DNA of 15,791 bases from an uncultured Clostridia bacterium (GTDB lineage Bacteria; Bacillota; Clostridia; Peptostreptococcales; Anaerovoracaceae). Numbering within the stretch: the stretch's first letter is position 1; every line of letters begins with the position of its first letter. A program made the position numbers and the translations under genes. Below the pieces are notes generated by a model that was not told the DNA's origin, did not search any database, and saw nothing but the letters and a program-made list of their open reading frames with translations. The stretch spans positions 1 through 15,791 of the forward strand of contig CALZMV010000017.1 of assembly GCA_945788655.1 (NCBI GenBank), written 5' to 3'. Of this stretch, positions 12,985-15,791 are shown in pieces.

Positions 12985-14809
12985 GCCTATTCCAACAATT
13001 GTTCTTGCAGGAAATCCCAATGTCGGTAAAAGTACCATATTTAACTGTCTCACAGGTATGCATCAGCATACAGGTAATTGGTCCGGAAAAACGGTTTCCA
13101 ATGCTGAAGGCATGTGGAAGTCACAGCATGGCGAAATAAAGCTTGTTGATGCTCCGGGCTGTTACTCTTTAAGCCCCTCATCTTTAGAAGAAGAGGTAGC
13201 GAGGGAGCAAATTCTTGATGAAAACTGCCAGGGAATAATTATCGTTTGCGACGGTACTTGCCTTGAAAGAAATTTGATTTTGGCAATGCAGATTCTTTCA
13301 CGCCGAAAAGATGTTGTGCTTTGCATAAATCTTATGGATCAGGTAAGAAAAAAAGGCCTTGAAATAGATGTTGCCAAGCTTCAGGAGTTAATAGGAGTAA
13401 GAGTAATTGCAACGGAGAGCACCAGAAAAAAGGAAATGAAAAGGGAACTTGACAGGGCAGTCTCAGAACTAATGGAAAAAACCGACAAGCAATTAAAGCA
13501 GGCATCAGAGCCGGATTGCCATAGCCCGGAGGAGATCATAGAAAAGGCTGAACTTATAGCCCGAAAGGTTGTAAGGCAGGTTAGACCTGACAAAGACAGG
13601 ACTTTGATAAGTGACAGGATTGTAACCAGTAGAATATGGAGCTTTCCGATAATGGCACTGGTACTTATGATTGTTTTATGGATTACCATAAAGGGGGCAA
13701 ATTACCCATCCGAAGTGCTTTCAAATATACTGTTTTCCTTAGAAAAACCTATTTATGAGGGGTTAATGGGGTTTGGCTTTCCGACAGAGTTTTGTGAAAT
13801 GATTTCTTTTGGAATGTATCGTGTCTTGGCGTGGGTTGTTTCTGTAATGCTTCCTCCTATGGCAATTTTCTTTCCTTTGTTTACATTGCTTGAGGATTGG
13901 GGCTTTCTTCCGCGAATCGCATTTAATATGGACAGATGCTTTAAGTGCTGCAGAGCATGCGGCAAACAGGCCTTAATAATGTGCATGGGCCTTGGTTGTA
14001 ATGCTTCAGCTGTGGTGGGTTGCAGAATAATTGATTCCAAAAGGGAACGTTTGCTTGCAATGATGACAAACTCTCTTATGCCATGTAATGGCCGTTTTCC
14101 AATACTTATAGCTCTTATTGCCATGTTCTTTGCTTCTTCGGGAAGCCTGGTTTCAGCGGCATGGTTAACCGGGATAATTCTTTTAGGAGTTATTGCAACA
14201 ATGGTTGGAACAAAAGTGCTTTCTAAAACCTTGCTTAAAGGTATGACTTCCTCTTTCGTACTTGAACTTCCGGCCTATAGAAAACCGGAAATAACAAAGG
14301 TTATTGTAAGGTCAATCTTTGATAGAACTTTGTTCGTCCTTGCTAGAGCCGCTTCTGTAGCAGCACCTTGCGGAGCATTGATATGGATTTTATCTAATGT
14401 ATGTCTTGGAGATGAAACCATCATCAGCTACCTGACAGATTTTTTTAATCCTTTAGGTCAGCTCATTGGCCTTGATGGCGTGATACTGACCGCCTTTATT
14501 CTTGGACTTCCGGCCAACGAAATTGTTCTTCCACTGATTATGATGATGTATATGGGGCAGGGAAGTCTGTCAGATGTAGGAAATTTAATGGCTTTCAAAG
14601 AACTTCTTTTAGCAAACGGCTGGACTTACATGACGGCTGTAAATATTATGATTTTCACCTTGATGCACTGGCCATGTGCCACTGCACTGCTTTCAATAAG
14701 AAAGGAAACCGGCAGTATGAAGTGGGTTGTTGTATCCATTCTGACACCGCTGATAATGGGAGTAATCATATGTTTCTTAACAAGCTCAGTATATAGATTT
14801 TTCTTGTAA
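12977..14809 (+). CDS. feoB: FeoB, ferrous iron transport GTPase
   Basis: This 610-residue membrane protein imports Fe(II). The N-terminal cytosolic G domain shows G1 GNPNVGKST (12-20), G3 DAPG (58-61) and G4 NLMD (118-121). A helical linker rich in Lys and Glu follows, then a membrane part with roughly eight hydrophobic segments from about residue 222 to the end, including two related Gate-type halves. Between them lies a cysteine-rich region, RCFKCCRACGKQA, then MCMGLGCNAS and MPCNGRFP, where other FeoB proteins have the conserved GCGK, GFGCN and C-x-R-P elements thought to line the iron path. It is shorter than the E. coli protein (about 770 residues), as common in Firmicutes. It overlaps feoA by eight bases. 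No terminator follows it. Confidence 0.95.
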   Translation: MNEPIPTIVLAGNPNVGKSTIFNCLTGMHQHTGNWSGKTVSNAEGMWKSQHGEIKLVDAPGCYSLSPSSLEEEVAREQILDENCQGIIIVCDGTCLERNLILAMQILSRRKDVVLCINLMDQVRKKGLEIDVAKLQELIGVRVIATESTRKKEMKRELDRAVSELMEKTDKQLKQASEPDCHSPEEIIEKAELIARKVVRQVRPDKDRTLISDRIVTSRIWSFPIMALVLMIVLWITIKGANYPSEVLSNILFSLEKPIYEGLMGFGFPTEFCEMISFGMYRVLAWVVSVMLPPMAIFFPLFTLLEDWGFLPRIAFNMDRCFKCCRACGKQALIMCMGLGCNASAVVGCRIIDSKRERLLAMMTNSLMPCNGRFPILIALIAMFFASSGSLVSAAWLTGIILLGVIATMVGTKVLSKTLLKGMTSSFVLELPAYRKPEITKVIVRSIFDRTLFVLARAASVAAPCGALIWILSNVCLGDETIISYLTDFFNPLGQLIGLDGVILTAFILGLPANEIVLPLIMMMYMGQGSLSDVGNLMAFKELLLANGWTYMTAVNIMIFTLMHWPCATALLSIRKETGSMKWVVVSILTPLIMGVIICFLTSSVYRFFL

Positions 14810-14832
14810 AAAAGTGCGAAGAGATGTAGAAT
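14804..14832 (+). promoter_or_regulatory. Candidate sigma-A promoter for the lipid kinase gene
   Basis: TTGTAA (14804-14809) is followed after 17 bases by TAGAAT (14827-14832). The -35 overlaps the last codons and stop of feoB. A start near 14839 would leave a 25-base leader. With no terminator in the 54-base gap, read-through from feoB is also likely. Confidence 0.45.
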
Positions 14833-14863
14833 TAAAATATTAAGGACAAAAAAGGGGGTAAAC

Positions 14864-15763
14864 ATGAAGAAGAAAAATTTAATAATAATGAATCCATGTT
14901 CAGGTAAAAAAAGAGCCAATAAGCACCTGACAGATATTGTTAATCAATTTACTAAAAACGACTACATGTGCACTGTTCTTATGACAACAAAACAGGGTGA
15001 TGGTACTACTTATGTAAAAGATTATGCGAAGGATTGTGATTTGATAACCTGCATTGGGGGAGATGGAACTTTTAATGAAGTTGCTGCAGGTCTTTTGGAA
15101 AGCGGACTTGACATTCCTATCGGATATATTCCTGCAGGCAGTACCAATGATTTTGCAAGCAGTTTGAATCTTTCTACAGGTATTTTGAATGCTGCTAAGG
15201 ATATTATAGATGGCGAATTGATTCCACTTGATTTAGGAAGCTTCAACGGAAGAACATTCTCATATGTGGCGTCCTTCGGGGCTTTCACACAGACTTCATA
15301 CTCAACACCGCAGAATGTAAAAAATATGCTTGGGCATCTGGCTTATGTTCTTGAGGGGGTAGCAAGTATTACATCTATTAAAAAAGAGCATTTAAGAGTT
15401 GAGGCAGATGGGAAGGTATACGAAGACGACTATATTTTTGGTGCCATCAGCAACTCTACATCATTGGCAGGAATACTGACGCTTAATCCGGAGTATGTGG
15501 ATATGTCAGATGGTAAATTTGAACTGCTCTTAGTTAAATGTCCAAAGAACCCTATCGATTTGACTGAAATCATTCATATGCTTACAACTCAGAATTATAA
15601 TTCGGGAATGCTGACATTTATTAATGCCAAGGAGTTTACAATCCATGCAGATGGAGATATGCCATGGTCACTTGATGGAGAATATCAGGAAGGAAGCAAA
15701 GAAATCTTTATTAAAAATATGCATCACGCAGTAAAAATAAAGATTAATAAACAGACTGCTTAA
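14864..15763 (+). CDS. Diacylglycerol kinase-family lipid kinase (DagK/YegS type)
   Basis: This 299-residue protein belongs to the family that phosphorylates diacylglycerol or related lipids with ATP at the cytosolic membrane face. Motifs in order are NPCSGKK near residues 10-16, the nucleotide-binding GGDGT at 65-69 followed by FNEV, PAGSTNDFA near 92-100 in place of the usual GTxNDFA, and the C-terminal SLDGE that contributes to the active site. Length matches the family. There is no membrane span. The ribosome site is GGGGGT (about 14853-14858), close before the ATG. The exact lipid cannot be told from sequence: in Firmicutes, DgkB recycles diacylglycerol from lipoteichoic acid synthesis, while YegS-like proteins act on phosphatidylglycerol. 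A PlsC-like acyltransferase, which makes phosphatidic acid by a different route, lies at the other end of the window, too far away to imply a shared unit. Confidence 0.92.
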   Translation: MKKKNLIIMNPCSGKKRANKHLTDIVNQFTKNDYMCTVLMTTKQGDGTTYVKDYAKDCDLITCIGGDGTFNEVAAGLLESGLDIPIGYIPAGSTNDFASSLNLSTGILNAAKDIIDGELIPLDLGSFNGRTFSYVASFGAFTQTSYSTPQNVKNMLGHLAYVLEGVASITSIKKEHLRVEADGKVYEDDYIFGAISNSTSLAGILTLNPEYVDMSDGKFELLLVKCPKNPIDLTEIIHMLTTQNYNSGMLTFINAKEFTIHADGDMPWSLDGEYQEGSKEIFIKNMHHAVKIKINKQTA

Positions 15764-15773
15764 GGTGAAACAA

Positions 15774-15791
15774 ATGACGGTTTTCTTAATG
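15774..15791 (+). CDS. Possible start of a following gene (six codons visible)
   Basis: ATG at 15774 begins MTVFLM and runs off the window. AAGGTG (15762-15767), overlapping the stop of the lipid kinase gene, is a plausible ribosome site seven bases upstream. Nothing can be said of the product; the hydrophobic start could suit a membrane protein, but six residues prove nothing. Confidence 0.4.

Noticed and set aside
1..15791. CRISPR arrays, insertion sequences, phage or toxin-antitoxin modules, tRNA and rRNA genes
   Set aside because: No repeated spacer structure, transposase, inverted-repeat ends, integrase or RNA-gene motifs were seen by eye on either strand; base composition and codon style are even throughout.

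Overview
This window looks like the chromosome of an anaerobic, low-to-moderate GC Firmicute of the class Clostridia, possibly Lachnospiraceae or a relative. Four things point that way: strong AGGAGG-type ribosome sites, sigma-A promoters with extended -10 elements, the PyrK/PyrD class 1B pair with a PyrR-type leader, and a clostridial-style feoA-feoB pair. Many proteins are unusually rich in cysteine (the acyltransferase zinc ribbon, the Mrp tail, the J-protein tail, the PyrB tail and the FeoB cysteine cluster), which fits an anaerobe. The placement rests on gene content and sequence style only; no database search was run.

Layout. Positions 1-847 hold the 5' part of a minus-strand PlsC-like acyltransferase with a C-terminal zinc ribbon. 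It is divergent from, and shares a compact promoter region with, a plus-strand operon (967-3268): an Mrp/NBP35 iron-sulfur carrier ATPase, a DUF5685-like helical protein, and an overlapping J-domain/TPR-like protein with a cysteine-rich tail. That operon ends at a clear intrinsic terminator (3317-3348). A single-gene unit follows (3433-3915), encoding an unrecognised membrane-anchored 160-residue protein, with its own promoters and terminator.

Positions 3930-12741 form a pyrimidine operon. It has a strong promoter, a leader that folds as a PyrR attenuator (binding hairpin 3969-4004, antiterminator pairing 3996-4002 with 4072-4078, terminator 4071-4111), then pyrC, carB, pyrK, pyrD, pyrF, pyrE and pyrB. 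These cover every step from glutamine and bicarbonate to UMP except the glutaminase subunit CarA, which is not in the window. PyrB carries the zinc domain of the regulatory chain PyrI fused to its C-terminus, without PyrI's nucleotide-binding domain.

A 19-bp-stem hairpin (12695-12738) separates pyrB from feoA and also contains feoA's ribosome binding site. The ferrous iron transporter feoA-feoB follows, then a diacylglycerol-kinase-family lipid kinase with its own candidate promoter, and the first codons of a possible further gene. No stretch longer than 300 bases lacks a gene. I saw no tRNA, rRNA, CRISPR array, insertion sequence or phage gene. Most of the window is core metabolism; the observations most worth a second look are the pyr leader, the PyrB zinc-tail fusion, the feoA hairpin, and two poorly characterised proteins (DUF5685-like and the 160-residue orphan).
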